NCBI RefSeq assembly: GCF_958304185.1
Contig: NZ_OY284433.1
Coordinates: forward strand, 1 to 64,000
Origin: an uncultured Erythrobacter sp.
GTDB lineage: Bacteria > Pseudomonadota > Alphaproteobacteria > Sphingomonadales > Sphingomonadaceae
Length of the DNA: 64,000 nt
Direction of reading: 5' to 3'
Under the pieces are notes generated by a model that was given only the letters and a program-made list of their open reading frames with translations, ran no database searches and was not told the DNA's origin. The position numbers and the translations under genes were made by a program. Each line of letters starts with the position of its first letter. Position 1 is the first letter of the stretch. Shown in pieces: positions 51,836-60,504 of this stretch.

Positions 51836-52060
51836 TTACTTCACGATGAACGGAAGCAGGCCGATCTGACGGGCGCGCTTGATTGCCTGAGCCAGTTCAC
51901 GCTGCTTCTTCGCCGAAACGGCGGTGATGCGCGAAGGCACGATCTTGCCACGCTCGGACATGAAGCCCTGCAACAGGCGCACGTCCTTGTAATCGATCTT
52001 GGGGGCATCCTTGGCCGCGAACGGGCAGGACTTGCGGCGGCGGAAAAACGGGCGGGCCAT
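51836..52060 (-). CDS. rpsR: 30S ribosomal protein S18
   Basis: A 74-residue protein: [14 protein letters not shown] then [50 protein letters not shown]. The N-terminal Cys is kept. It forms a complex with S6 and lies between rpsF and rplI, with a one-base overlap with rpsF. Confidence 0.97.
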   Translation of the reverse strand: MARPFFRRRKSCPFAAKDAPKIDYKDVRLLQGFMSERGKIVPSRITAVSAKKQRELAQAIKRARQIGLLPFIVK

Positions 52061-52425
52061 CAGTCGCGCTCCTCACGTGCGTCGCGACGCTTACGCTCGC
52101 GCTCGTTCTTGCGCATCATCACGCTCGGGCCTTCCTCGTGCTCTTCCACGCGGATGGTCATGTAGCGGATGACGTCTTCGTTGATACGGGTCTGGCGTTC
52201 GAGTTCTGCCACAACCGAGCCGGGGGCTTCGATGTTGAGCAGCACGAAATGCGCCTTGCGGTTGCGCTCGATCTTGTAGGCGAGCGACTTCAGGCCCCAG
52301 GTTTCGGTCTTGGTGACCTTGCCGTTGCCGGCCTCGACGATTTCGGTAGCTTGCGCTGCCAGCGCGTCGACCTGAGCCTGGCTCAGATCCTGACGCGCGA
52401 GAAAGACGTGCTCGTACAGAGCCAT
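52060..52425 (-). CDS. rpsF: 30S ribosomal protein S6
   Basis: A 121-residue protein: [49 protein letters not shown] and [15 protein letters not shown] are diagnostic. The C-terminus is very basic and ends RRDAREERD, unlike the acidic end of E. coli S6 that RimK extends. I chose ATG 52425; five more residues upstream would remove the AAGGACG ribosome site. A hairpin (52463-52479) and a G-rich stretch lie in the leader, where the S6:S18 autoregulatory motif would be expected. Confidence 0.97.
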   Translation of the reverse strand: MALYEHVFLARQDLSQAQVDALAAQATEIVEAGNGKVTKTETWGLKSLAYKIERNRKAHFVLLNIEAPGSVVAELERQTRINEDVIRYMTIRVEEHEEGPSVMMRKNERERKRRDAREERD

Positions 52426-52462
52426 CTTGCGTCCTTTCACTCCATGCCGATCGCTGGCTTAT

Positions 52463-52479
52463 CCGTTCCAGTTGAACGG
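52463..52479 (-). promoter_or_regulatory. Hairpin in the rpsF leader, possible S6:S18 autoregulatory element
   Basis: CCGTTC and GAACGG enclose a 5-base loop, 38 bases upstream of the rpsF ATG, and a GGAGGGGCCCC stretch lies directly before it on the mRNA. S6:S18 complexes repress their own mRNA through a leader motif in many bacteria. Position fits, but I could not match the consensus, so this is tentative. Confidence 0.3.
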
Positions 52480-52634
52480 GGCCCCTCCGGCTTTCTTCAA
52501 ACAATCGCCGGGCGGTTCCCATGCGAAGCGGCGGCCCTTACAGCTTTCAGGCGCAATTGCAAGACTTGCTGCGCGGGAACTGGACGGGCAGGCGAGCGGT
52601 TGAGGTTGAACGATTCGCAACAGAGGAGATTGTC

Positions 52635-53582
52635 GTGCCATCAGGTCTGGTCGCTTTGCTTGACGATGTGGCGGTCATCGCGCGCGCTGCCTCCGCTTCA
52701 ATTGACGATATTGCTGTGGCTGCGGGCAAGGCCGGTTCCAAGACCGCAGGCGTGGTGATCGACGATGCGGCCGTTACGCCCAGCTACGTCACCGGCCTCA
52801 GCCCAGCACGCGAATTGCCGATTATCTGGAAGATCACCAAGGGTAGTCTCAAGAACAAGCTGCTGTTCCTGTTGCCGGGCGCATTGCTGCTATCCGAATT
52901 TCTGCCGCAAGCGATCATCTACCTGCTGATGCTGGGCGGGGCTTTCCTGTGCTACGAAGGCGCTGAAAAGGTGATGGAAAAGCTCGGCTTCGGGAAGCAT
53001 GGGGAGACTTTGGAGGACGAGATCACCGATCCTGTCGCTTTCGAGTCTGAACGTGTGGCCGGCGCAATCCGCACCGACCTGATCCTGTCCGCGGAGATTA
53101 TGGCCATCACGCTGGCTGCGCTTGAACTCCCCAGTTGGTGGGAGCGGGGCCTTGCACTGGCGCTTGTGGCGATCATCGTCACGGTGGCGGTTTATGGCGC
53201 GGTCGCGATCATCGTGAAGATCGATGATGTCGGCCTCTACCTGACCAAGCAGGCCGAGGCGTGGAAGCAAAGTGTGGGCCACTTCTTGCTGCGCTTCGTC
53301 CCCAAGCTGCTGGTTGCCCTGTCGATCATCGGGACGGTGGCAATGCTGTGGGTTGGCGGCGGGATCATCGTCCACGGCACGCATGAAGTCGGCTTCCACG
53401 GCCTCTACGATGTCATTCACGGAGCAGAAGGCGCCGTGGCAGCCGCTGCCGGAGCGTTAGGCGGTGTGGCAGGTTGGCTGACCTATGCCGCGATGTCGGC
53501 AGTGGTTGGGCTGGTACTGGGCAGCATCATTGCTTTCGTCCTGCACAAAGTGCTGGGTGTGGGCGCGGACAAGGCCCACTAA
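52635..53582 (+). CDS. DUF808 (YedI-like) membrane protein
   Basis: A 315-residue protein with about eight hydrophobic segments. It starts MPSGLVALLDDVAVIARAASASIDDIAVAAGKAGSKTAGVVIDDAAVTPSYV, which is the DUF808 signature, and continues with IWKITKGSLKNKLLFLLPGALLLSEFLPQAI and CYEGAEKV. E. coli YedI belongs to the same family; its function is unknown. The start is GTG 52635 with AGAGGAG six bases upstream. Divergent from rpsF. Confidence 0.9.
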   Translation: MPSGLVALLDDVAVIARAASASIDDIAVAAGKAGSKTAGVVIDDAAVTPSYVTGLSPARELPIIWKITKGSLKNKLLFLLPGALLLSEFLPQAIIYLLMLGGAFLCYEGAEKVMEKLGFGKHGETLEDEITDPVAFESERVAGAIRTDLILSAEIMAITLAALELPSWWERGLALALVAIIVTVAVYGAVAIIVKIDDVGLYLTKQAEAWKQSVGHFLLRFVPKLLVALSIIGTVAMLWVGGGIIVHGTHEVGFHGLYDVIHGAEGAVAAAAGALGGVAGWLTYAAMSAVVGLVLGSIIAFVLHKVLGVGADKAH

Positions 53583-53592
53583 GTCCGGCAGC

Positions 53593-54234
53593 ATGACCAC
53601 ACCTGTTCTCTACACCTGCGCCCGTTCACGCGGATTGCGCGCGACTTGGGCCGCAGAGGAAGCTGGGGTTCCCCTCGACCTCAAAATCCTGCCGTTCCCG
53701 CCGCGTTACCTTGCGCCCGAGTTCATGGCCCTGAACCCGCTCGGCACGGTGCCGTTGCTGGTGGATGGCGACACACAGCTGACGGAAAGCTGCGCCATAG
53801 CCCACTACCTCGCCACCCGCGACGGCTACACCGACCTCGCGATTGCTCCGGGGGAGCGGGATTACGGCGCCTATTGCGACTACACCTACCACGCCGACGC
53901 AACGATCACCTTCCCGCAGACGGTCTATATGCGGTTCGCGATCTTCGAGAAGGACAAGGGCCTCGCCGAAGCGGGGGTGGCCTATGCCAAGTGGTTCCAC
54001 AAACGTTTGGTGAAGGTTGAAGAACGCCTCAAGAACCGCGAGTTCCTGTGTGCCGACCGTTTCACTGTGGCCGATATCTGTGTCGGTTACGCCTTGATCC
54101 TTGCCGAGAGCGTGGGGCTGGACGAGGGTGTACCTGACAGCCTCAAGGCCTATCGCGCTCGTCTGACTGGGCGGCAGGCCTACCAGCGGGCGTTTCAGCG
54201 CGAAGAAGAAGGGCGCTTGGCGCTCTCCTCCTAG
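53593..54234 (+). CDS. Glutathione S-transferase family protein
   Basis: A 213-residue protein with an N-terminal thioredoxin-like domain (TCARSRGLRATWAAEEAGVPLDLK, LNPLGTVPLLVDGDTQLTESCAIAHYLA, with the Glu-Ser that binds the gamma-glutamyl group) and a C-terminal helical domain (FLCADRFTVADICVGYAL, with the N-capping box). Substrate unknown. It begins 10 bases after the DUF808 stop and is likely cotranscribed. Convergent with the Stealth gene, with only seven bases between. Confidence 0.9.
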   Translation: MTTPVLYTCARSRGLRATWAAEEAGVPLDLKILPFPPRYLAPEFMALNPLGTVPLLVDGDTQLTESCAIAHYLATRDGYTDLAIAPGERDYGAYCDYTYHADATITFPQTVYMRFAIFEKDKGLAEAGVAYAKWFHKRLVKVEERLKNREFLCADRFTVADICVGYALILAESVGLDEGVPDSLKAYRARLTGRQAYQRAFQREEEGRLALSS

Positions 54235-54241
54235 GCCCCTC

Positions 54242-55231
54242 TCACGCGGCAATCGCGCGTTCAATCCAGTCCCGCGTGTCGGGGATCACAGCTTCAACCT
54301 GCGGCAGATCATTCACGCACAGGAATTTGAACTGCGGCGATAGCGCGCGGGCGAGATAGGCGCGGACCTGCGGCAACGGGTAGTCCAGCACCGCGCCCGT
54401 GCGCAGGTGGAGATGATCCTCGGCCGTCTGCACCACCGCTTCTCCCGCCGCAATGCAGGCATGGTTGTGCAACCCTTGCGGCAGGAACTGCGACACGCAG
54501 CGGAACCGGTGTTCGATATTGGCAAGGAAATCAGGCCGGTGCTGGTCATACAACCGCGCCAGCACCGACCGGCGCATCGGGTGGACAACATGCGCCGCCC
54601 GGAACATCCGCTCCGCGCCAAAGCCCGCTAGATTTGCGGCATTGATCTGGGTCAGAGCGTTGAGCAGCGCCGGATCATCGCGACTGGCGGGATCGGCGGC
54701 AATCGCGCGCTGATCGACCCAGGCACCGCGTAGCACCGGCGCATCGTTGCAAAACACGTCGCCCGGGGCCAGCGGACCGGTCAGGAACACATCATCGTTG
54801 AAATAGACGAAGCGTTCGGCGAGCCCCGGGATACGCCACAGCAGGGTTTCAATCGCCATCGAGTTGAAGGTCGGCAGCGCGCTTTCGTGCCCGGCGAACA
54901 GGATGGAATGATCGACAATCGCGATCCGCTCGGTCAGTTCGGCGGGCAGGGCGGAGAGATCGGGCGTCTGCGCGTCGGTGATGATCCAGATCTGTGCGAT
55001 CCACGGCGCGTGATTGGCGATTGAGCGCAGGCAATAGCTCAGCTCGTCATTGCAGGCCCAGCGGTGCGGATTGACGGCATTGGCGTTGCGCGGCGCTTGC
55101 GGTTGATAGTGCTGGCGCTTGGCGCTGTGCACCGGGTCGTCACCATCGACCCAGGTGATAACCGCGTCGATCCGCGCGGCGGTATTGATACTGTGCATTT
55201 GTCCGGTCCGGGCAAGCGTTTGGTCTGCCAC
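54242..55231 (-). CDS. Stealth-family sugar-phosphate transferase (capsule-type)
   Basis: A 329-residue enzyme of the Stealth family, which moves sugar 1-phosphates from nucleotide sugars to make phosphodiester-linked polysaccharides. CR1 is IDAVITWVDGDDP, CR2 spans RWACNDELSYCLRSIANHAPW through IETLLWRIPGLAERFVYFNDDVFL, and CR3/CR4-like His-Pro and HNHACIAAG regions follow. Known members are capsule polymerases. No capsule export or other glycan gene is adjacent, so its product may be a short surface or lipid-linked glycan. Confidence 0.88.
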   Translation of the reverse strand: MADQTLARTGQMHSINTAARIDAVITWVDGDDPVHSAKRQHYQPQAPRNANAVNPHRWACNDELSYCLRSIANHAPWIAQIWIITDAQTPDLSALPAELTERIAIVDHSILFAGHESALPTFNSMAIETLLWRIPGLAERFVYFNDDVFLTGPLAPGDVFCNDAPVLRGAWVDQRAIAADPASRDDPALLNALTQINAANLAGFGAERMFRAAHVVHPMRRSVLARLYDQHRPDFLANIEHRFRCVSQFLPQGLHNHACIAAGEAVVQTAEDHLHLRTGAVLDYPLPQVRAYLARALSPQFKFLCVNDLPQVEAVIPDTRDWIERAIAA

Positions 55232-55354
55232 GATAGAACAGGACGGGCGGCGCAGTGCAGCGGCGACGCGCGCTTGTCAATCTTAAGTCAGGACGGTGTC
55301 ACAGGTTGCCATGCGCGAACTGCCGAAATCCGGGCTTGGCTTTGTCGCCCGGGT

Positions 55355-56896
55355 TCAAGCCGCCTGATCGGGCGTCACCGGCCTTGCCGATAGCTCGCGC
55401 CGCAGCAACTTCCCGATGGGATCGCGCGGGAGCTGGTCCACGAACTCGATGTAGCGCGGGCGCTTGTAGCCAGCGATCTGGCCCTTGAAGCGGGCGGTGA
55501 TGTCCGCGCGGGTAAGGGTCTGGCCGGGCCTGAGCACCACGAAGGCTTTCACCGCCTCGCCCCATTGCTTGTCAGGGACGCCGCAGCAGCCAGCGTCCGC
55601 GACTTCGGGCATGGCGGCGAAGATGGCGTCGACTTCAGCCGGGTAGACGTTCTCGCCGCCGGTCTTGATCAGCTCCTTGGCGCGTCCGAGCAGGTATCCG
55701 CGCCCGCGTTCGTCCATCGTGCCAAGGTCGCCGGTGCGCAGCCAGCCGTGGCCGAGCGCGGCCTCGCTCGCCTCCGGGTTACGCCAATAGCCGAGCATGA
55801 CAGAAGGCCCGCGCAGGCACAGCTCGCCTTCCTCACCGGGCGGCAGGTGCTGGCCTTCGGGGTCAAGCACCGTCATCGTCACATGCGGGAGCGTCCAGCC
55901 GATCGAGCGCGGGGTTTCGAGCATATCGGCATAATCGATGAAGGTCGCAAAGCCGCAAATCTCGGTCTGGCCGTAGCCGCCAACCACGCGGGCGTCCCAT
56001 TCGCGCTCGATGAAGCCATACATCTGCGGGCGGCCCATGCCTGCGCCCCCCGTGTAATTGGTGAGCGGCATTACCCCGTCGCGGATGGGCTCCATCGCCT
56101 GCCACGGGAAGCAGATGGTCGGGAAGGCGCTGGTGGTGGTGCAGCCTTCGCGGTGGAGCAGGTCGAGGATCGCAGCGTTGCTATCATCGCGGCCTGCGAA
56201 CACGCTGGTGCCGCCGCAGGCGAGCATCGCGGCGAATTGCTGCATACCGACCACATGGAACAGGGGATTGACCGAAAGCAGCACCTCGGTGTGGCGGAAA
56301 CCGCGATGCTGCGCAAAGCCGAGCGCAGATGCGGCAACCGCGCTGCCCGCTTGCAGGCAGCCCTTGGGCCGCCCGGTCGTGCCGCTGGTATACATCATGT
56401 AAATCGGGCGATCGGCGTTGAGGTTCAATCCAAGGTCATAGGCGTGCGGGACCGGTCCGTGGGCGGTTGCGGCGACTGTCTCGAAAAACCCGTCGTCTGT
56501 GTGCGCTTCGTCCACCGCGTGGACCTCGCCTGCCTCGGCCTCGGCCAAAAGGCTGGAAAAGCGGGGGTTCACGAAGGTCATGGCGGGCTCGGCATTGCCG
56601 CAGATCCATGCGATTTCGGCAGGGGCCAGCCGCCAGTTGAGCAGCACGGCAATGGCCCCGATCCGCCCCGCCGCCAGCAGCGTGGTGACGAACGGCGCGC
56701 CATCGGTCAGCAGCAACGCGATCCGATCTCCCGGTCCGACCCCGCGCGCCAGAAGCCACCGGGCGAGGTTGGTGACGCGCGTATCCAGCTCGGCCCAGGT
56801 CAGTCGCTGGTCACCGTCGACCGTCGCCAGCCTGTGAGCATGGCGCGCGGCGCAATTCGCCAGCAGCGTATCGAGGCTGAAATCGCGGGGATGCAT
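55355..56896 (-). CDS. Acyl-CoA synthetase / AMP-dependent ligase
   Basis: A 513-residue adenylating enzyme. Core motifs: MMYTSGTTGRPKG (P-loop, A3), GGYGQTEICG (A5), GWLRTGDLG (A7), GRAKELIKTGGENVYPAEVD (A8) and the catalytic lysine in DPIGKLLRRE (A10). It activates a carboxylic acid as acyl-AMP and then acyl-CoA; long- or medium-chain fatty acid or aromatic acids are possible. It is followed by the Stealth gene 124 bases downstream, with which no link is evident. Confidence 0.9.
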   Translation of the reverse strand: MHPRDFSLDTLLANCAARHAHRLATVDGDQRLTWAELDTRVTNLARWLLARGVGPGDRIALLLTDGAPFVTTLLAAGRIGAIAVLLNWRLAPAEIAWICGNAEPAMTFVNPRFSSLLAEAEAGEVHAVDEAHTDDGFFETVAATAHGPVPHAYDLGLNLNADRPIYMMYTSGTTGRPKGCLQAGSAVAASALGFAQHRGFRHTEVLLSVNPLFHVVGMQQFAAMLACGGTSVFAGRDDSNAAILDLLHREGCTTTSAFPTICFPWQAMEPIRDGVMPLTNYTGGAGMGRPQMYGFIEREWDARVVGGYGQTEICGFATFIDYADMLETPRSIGWTLPHVTMTVLDPEGQHLPPGEEGELCLRGPSVMLGYWRNPEASEAALGHGWLRTGDLGTMDERGRGYLLGRAKELIKTGGENVYPAEVDAIFAAMPEVADAGCCGVPDKQWGEAVKAFVVLRPGQTLTRADITARFKGQIAGYKRPRYIEFVDQLPRDPIGKLLRRELSARPVTPDQAA

Positions 56897-56932
56897 CGGC
56901 GCGATGCTAGCGCTGCGCAGACCCTTCAGCCA

Positions 56933-57220
56933 TCAGCGATTTTGGGTAGGGGTCTCGGTCAGGTCGAGGTGGCAGCGCGAGCAAGTGCGGTTAGGCCAAG
57001 GAACCACGCACACGCCCCGGAAGAACGCGTTCTTGCCGCAGCGCGGGCAATTGAACCGCAGCATCGGGGCGTTGGTGATCAGCAGCAGCAGGATTGCTGC
57101 GGCAAAGGCGATGTTCGAGTGGCCGTAAACCCGGTCGACCGTCACCACCAGCAGCACGCCCAAGCCCACCACGCCCAGCATCCGCCAGGCATGGCGCACT
57201 GCACGGGCATAAAGGCTCAA
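56933..57220 (-). CDS. Small membrane protein with zinc-ribbon cysteines
   Basis: A 95-residue protein with two hydrophobic helices (MLGVVGLGVLLVVTV and IAFAAAILLLLIT) followed by a cytosolic segment carrying CPRCG (C58, C61) and CSRCH (C80, C83), a likely four-cysteine zinc site. The ATG overlaps the stop of the Mpl-like ligase (ATGA type) by four bases, so it is translated with it. I do not recognise the family; DUF983-like proteins with CPRCG and GRLF-type motifs are similar in layout. Confidence 0.72.
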   Translation of the reverse strand: MSLYARAVRHAWRMLGVVGLGVLLVVTVDRVYGHSNIAFAAAILLLLITNAPMLRFNCPRCGKNAFFRGVCVVPWPNRTCSRCHLDLTETPTQNR

Positions 57221-58644
57221 GCCAGGCGGGTGAGAATCGATCGGGCGAACTCCGTCAGTGTGTCGTCCCGCGCGCCCATAACCACGATCCGGTCACCGGG
57301 CTGGGCGAGGGCGACAATCCGGTCGGCACATTCGTCGCGGAGCGCGATATGTTCGGCGTTTCCGCCGTTGACCGTGATGAGCTCCGTGATCCGCTCGCTT
57401 CCAATGCCGCGATCCACGGTGCCGCCGAAATAGACCGGATCGCACATGATTGTGATGTCATCGGGCGAAAGCTCGCGCGCAAACGTCTGAGCGAGCTCCT
57501 CGCCCATCTGGCGCAGGGGGCCGTAGCCGTGGGGCTGGAAAAACGCGATCACGCGGCCCGGTGTGGCCTTCAGCGTGCGCAAAGTGGCGGCGCATTTCTC
57601 AGGGTTATGGCCGAAATCGTCGATGACGGTCACGCCCGTGGCCGAGGTGCCGATCACGTCGAACCGCCGCGCCAGGCCTGCAAAGCTGCGCAGTGCGAAG
57701 GCGGCTTGCGCGATATCGATCCCCGCCGCACTGGCTGCCGCAATCGCCGCCAGAGCATTCGAGAGGTTGTGCATCCCCGGCATCGGCACATTCAACGCAA
57801 AGGTCTCGCGATGCCGTTTGTCGATCAGCACGGCCTCGATACCGCGGTCGGTCTGGGCGATTGTGTCCGGATCAATCGTCAGGTCGGCATCGCGCGCCCT
57901 GACGCCGAAGGTAACCGCCGCATTCGCCCGGCTAGCGAGATTCCCGGCTTCCGCGCTGTCGAGGTTGATCACGCCCGTGCCTGAGGCGCTGAGATAGTCG
58001 CCGAACAGCACCCGCAATTCCTCAATGCTCTTGTGATCAAGGCTGACGTTGAGCAGTACGCCCACGCTGGGGCGGTAGAGCGCGATTGACCCGTCGCTCT
58101 CGTCCACTTCGCTCACGAAAAGATCGCGCGATCCGATCCGGGCGCTGGCAAAGGGGTTCGTTGGCGAGATGAAATTCTTCATCACCGCGCCGTTCATGAC
58201 CGTGGGATCGCGGCCCGCTTCGCTGAAGATCCAGGCAATCATCCCCGTGACGGTCGATTTGCCCGAGGTACCTGCAACCGCGACCGAGAAATCGGCGGCG
58301 TTGAACATCTGCGAGAGCAGTTGTGCGCGGCTCAACCGCTCACAACCCAGCGCCTTCGCGCGGGCGACTTCAGGCACGGTATCCTCGATCGCGGCGGAGG
58401 CGACGAGCACTTGATCGGGCGACGTCACCCCGCTCCCGTCCTGCGGGAACAGGGCAATGCCATTGGCCTCCATCCACGCGAACTTTTCAGGGGTGCGCCC
58501 TTGATCGCGGCTGCGGTCAGAGCCTGCTACGGACAAGCCGAGACCCTGCGCAATCTGCGCCAGCGGCAGCATTCCGGACCCGCCGATGCCGCAGAAGAAC
58601 AGCGGGCGCCCTGTGAGCGTCCCAGCCTTGAGCCCGATATCCAT
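57217..58644 (-). CDS. Mpl-like Mur ligase (UDP-MurNAc:peptide or MurC-type ligase)
   Basis: A 475-residue ATP-dependent ligase. The N-domain FFCGIGGSGMLPLAQ binds UDP-MurNAc, the ATP loop is AGTSGKSTVTG (residues 124-134), and the central VSEVDESDGSI and C-terminal DDFGHNPEKCAATL are those of MurC/Mpl enzymes. Canonical murC lies with the cell-division genes, whereas this copy is alone and divergent from an LD-carboxypeptidase. This favours Mpl, which joins recycled L-Ala-D-Glu-DAP tripeptide to UDP-MurNAc. A MurC-like ligase of other specificity is the alternative. Confidence 0.82.
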   Translation of the reverse strand: MDIGLKAGTLTGRPLFFCGIGGSGMLPLAQIAQGLGLSVAGSDRSRDQGRTPEKFAWMEANGIALFPQDGSGVTSPDQVLVASAAIEDTVPEVARAKALGCERLSRAQLLSQMFNAADFSVAVAGTSGKSTVTGMIAWIFSEAGRDPTVMNGAVMKNFISPTNPFASARIGSRDLFVSEVDESDGSIALYRPSVGVLLNVSLDHKSIEELRVLFGDYLSASGTGVINLDSAEAGNLASRANAAVTFGVRARDADLTIDPDTIAQTDRGIEAVLIDKRHRETFALNVPMPGMHNLSNALAAIAAASAAGIDIAQAAFALRSFAGLARRFDVIGTSATGVTVIDDFGHNPEKCAATLRTLKATPGRVIAFFQPHGYGPLRQMGEELAQTFARELSPDDITIMCDPVYFGGTVDRGIGSERITELITVNGGNAEHIALRDECADRIVALAQPGDRIVVMGARDDTLTEFARSILTRLA

Positions 58645-58700
58645 ATGGGGCGTGGTTATTGGCTTGCGCGCCCCCTGACAAGCGCCATAGGCTGTGCGCC

Positions 58701-59531
58701 ATGACGAATATCGCCATCTGCGCCCCCGCTACGCCGATCACCCGCGAGCAACAGGCCGCGCTCGAAGAGCTGGTTGCTGCCGAATTCCCCGGGCACCGCG
58801 TCACCTTTCACGATCAGTGCTTTGAACGCGCCGGCCATTTTGCGGGCGATGATCTGCGGCGCCTGACTGCGCTGCTGGACTGCGCCAATGATCCGGCCTT
58901 CGATGTCGTCTGGTTTGCCAAGGGCGGCTACGGCTCGAACCGCATCGCCGAGGCGGCGGTGGCGCAAATGAACCAAGCGGCGCGGGCCAAGACCTATGTG
59001 GGCTTTTCCGACGCAGGCTACCTTCTCGCCGCGCTGTACCGGGCCGGGATCGGGCAGAGTGTCCACGGTTCGATGCCGGTCAGCGCGCGTTCGGAAGGCG
59101 GGCGCGAGGCGATCCGCCGGGTGCTCAAATGGCTCGGCGGGGATACCAGCGGGGTCGAGCCGAGCCTTGACGGCACCACGCCTGCCGCAGCTTTTAACCT
59201 CATCACGCTGGCGATGATTGCTGGCACTCCCCTGATGCCCGACCTCACCGGCCACGTGGTGATGGTCGAGGAAGTGGCCGAACATCTTTACGCAATCGAC
59301 CGGATGTTCTTCCACCTTGCCGGAACGCTCCCGCGACTTGCCGGGTTGCGTCTGGGATCGGTGACCGATGTGCCCGAAAACTACGTCGAATTCGGTCAGA
59401 GCGAGGAAGACATTGCCCGCTTCTGGTGCGACCGCGCGGGCATTCCTTACCTTGGCCGCGCGCTGATCGGGCATACTTCTGCCAACAGGGTTGTGCCCTT
59501 CGGTCTTGCCAGTCCGCCCTCGCGGACGTAA
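58701..59531 (+). CDS. LD-carboxypeptidase (S66), murein tetrapeptide carboxypeptidase-like
   Basis: A 276-residue serine peptidase of family S66, which removes the terminal D-alanine from the recycled tetrapeptide. Visible features: FAKGGYGSNRI, the nucleophile motif YVGFSDAGYL (Ser103), HGSMPV, and the LTGHVVMVEEVAEHLYAIDRMF segment that carries the catalytic Glu, with the His in LIGHTSANRV. It is divergent from the Mpl-like ligase, with 56 bases between starts. The two would act in consecutive steps of peptidoglycan recycling. Confidence 0.88.
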   Translation: MTNIAICAPATPITREQQAALEELVAAEFPGHRVTFHDQCFERAGHFAGDDLRRLTALLDCANDPAFDVVWFAKGGYGSNRIAEAAVAQMNQAARAKTYVGFSDAGYLLAALYRAGIGQSVHGSMPVSARSEGGREAIRRVLKWLGGDTSGVEPSLDGTTPAAAFNLITLAMIAGTPLMPDLTGHVVMVEEVAEHLYAIDRMFFHLAGTLPRLAGLRLGSVTDVPENYVEFGQSEEDIARFWCDRAGIPYLGRALIGHTSANRVVPFGLASPPSRT

Positions 59532-59565
59532 CGGCGCGCCCCAAAACTCATAAAGAGGGTCGTCG

Positions 59566-60504
59566 ATGCGCGCGTTCATTTTTCCGGGGCAGGGCAGTCA
59601 GAAAGTCGGCATGGGAGCAGACCTTGCCAATGCCAGCGCAGCCGCGCGCGAAGTGTTCGGCGAGGTGGACGAGGCGCTGAAGCAGAACCTTTCGAAACTG
59701 ATGCGCGAAGGGCCCGAAGACCGCTTGACCCTTACCGAGAACGCGCAACCCGCGATTATGGCGAATGCCATCGCCACTCTCAGGGTGCTGGAGCGCGACT
59801 TCGGGGTGAAGTTGCTCGCGACGGCGAACTGCGTCGCGGGCCATTCGCTTGGCGAATACACTGCGCTGGCCAGTATCGGCGCCTTCAGCCTCGCTGATAC
59901 CGCGCGCCTCCTCAAGCTGCGTGGCTGGGCGATGCAGGCAGCGGTGCCGGTGGGCGAAGGGACGATGGCCGTGCTCCTCGGCGCGGACATTGATCAGGCC
60001 AAGGCGCTGGCTGAAGCTGCCGCGCAAGGCGAAGTGTGCGAGGTCGCCAATGACAATGACCCCACGCAGGTTGTGCTGTCGGGGCACACCGGTGCGATCG
60101 AGCGGGCGGTCGCTCTGGTCAAAGAACACGGGATCAAGCGCGGCATGATCCTCAATGTGTCGGCCCCGTTCCATTCCTCCCTGATGGCACCCGCCGCCGT
60201 GCGGATGGCCGAGGCGCTGGCGGCAACCCCGCCCGCTGCCTTCACCCTGCCGCTCTATGCCAATGTCACTGCCGCCGCAGTTACCGACCCCGATGCCGAA
60301 CGCGCGCTGCTCGTTGAACAGGTCACCGGCCGTGTGCGTTGGCGCGAAAGCGTGCTTGCCATGCGGGCCGATGGGGTGGAAAGCTTTGTCGAGCTGGGCG
60401 GAAAGGTGGTCGGGCCGATGGTCAGCCGGACCGACAAGGAAGCACAGGTGACGAGCCTCGTGACGATGGCCGATCTTGAGGCCTTTGCGAAGGAGATGGT
60501 GTGA
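59566..60504 (+). CDS. fabD: Malonyl-CoA:ACP transacylase
   Basis: A 312-residue enzyme that loads malonyl onto acyl carrier protein for fatty acid elongation. FPGQGSQKVGMG opens the sequence, the nucleophile is in GHSLGEYTAL (Ser94), the substrate Arg and His regions are ALLKLRG-type and NVSAPFHSSLM. AGAGG precedes the ATG. It overlaps fabG by one base, the standard fab cluster order. Confidence 0.96.
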   Translation: MRAFIFPGQGSQKVGMGADLANASAAAREVFGEVDEALKQNLSKLMREGPEDRLTLTENAQPAIMANAIATLRVLERDFGVKLLATANCVAGHSLGEYTALASIGAFSLADTARLLKLRGWAMQAAVPVGEGTMAVLLGADIDQAKALAEAAAQGEVCEVANDNDPTQVVLSGHTGAIERAVALVKEHGIKRGMILNVSAPFHSSLMAPAAVRMAEALAATPPAAFTLPLYANVTAAAVTDPDAERALLVEQVTGRVRWRESVLAMRADGVESFVELGGKVVGPMVSRTDKEAQVTSLVTMADLEAFAKEMV

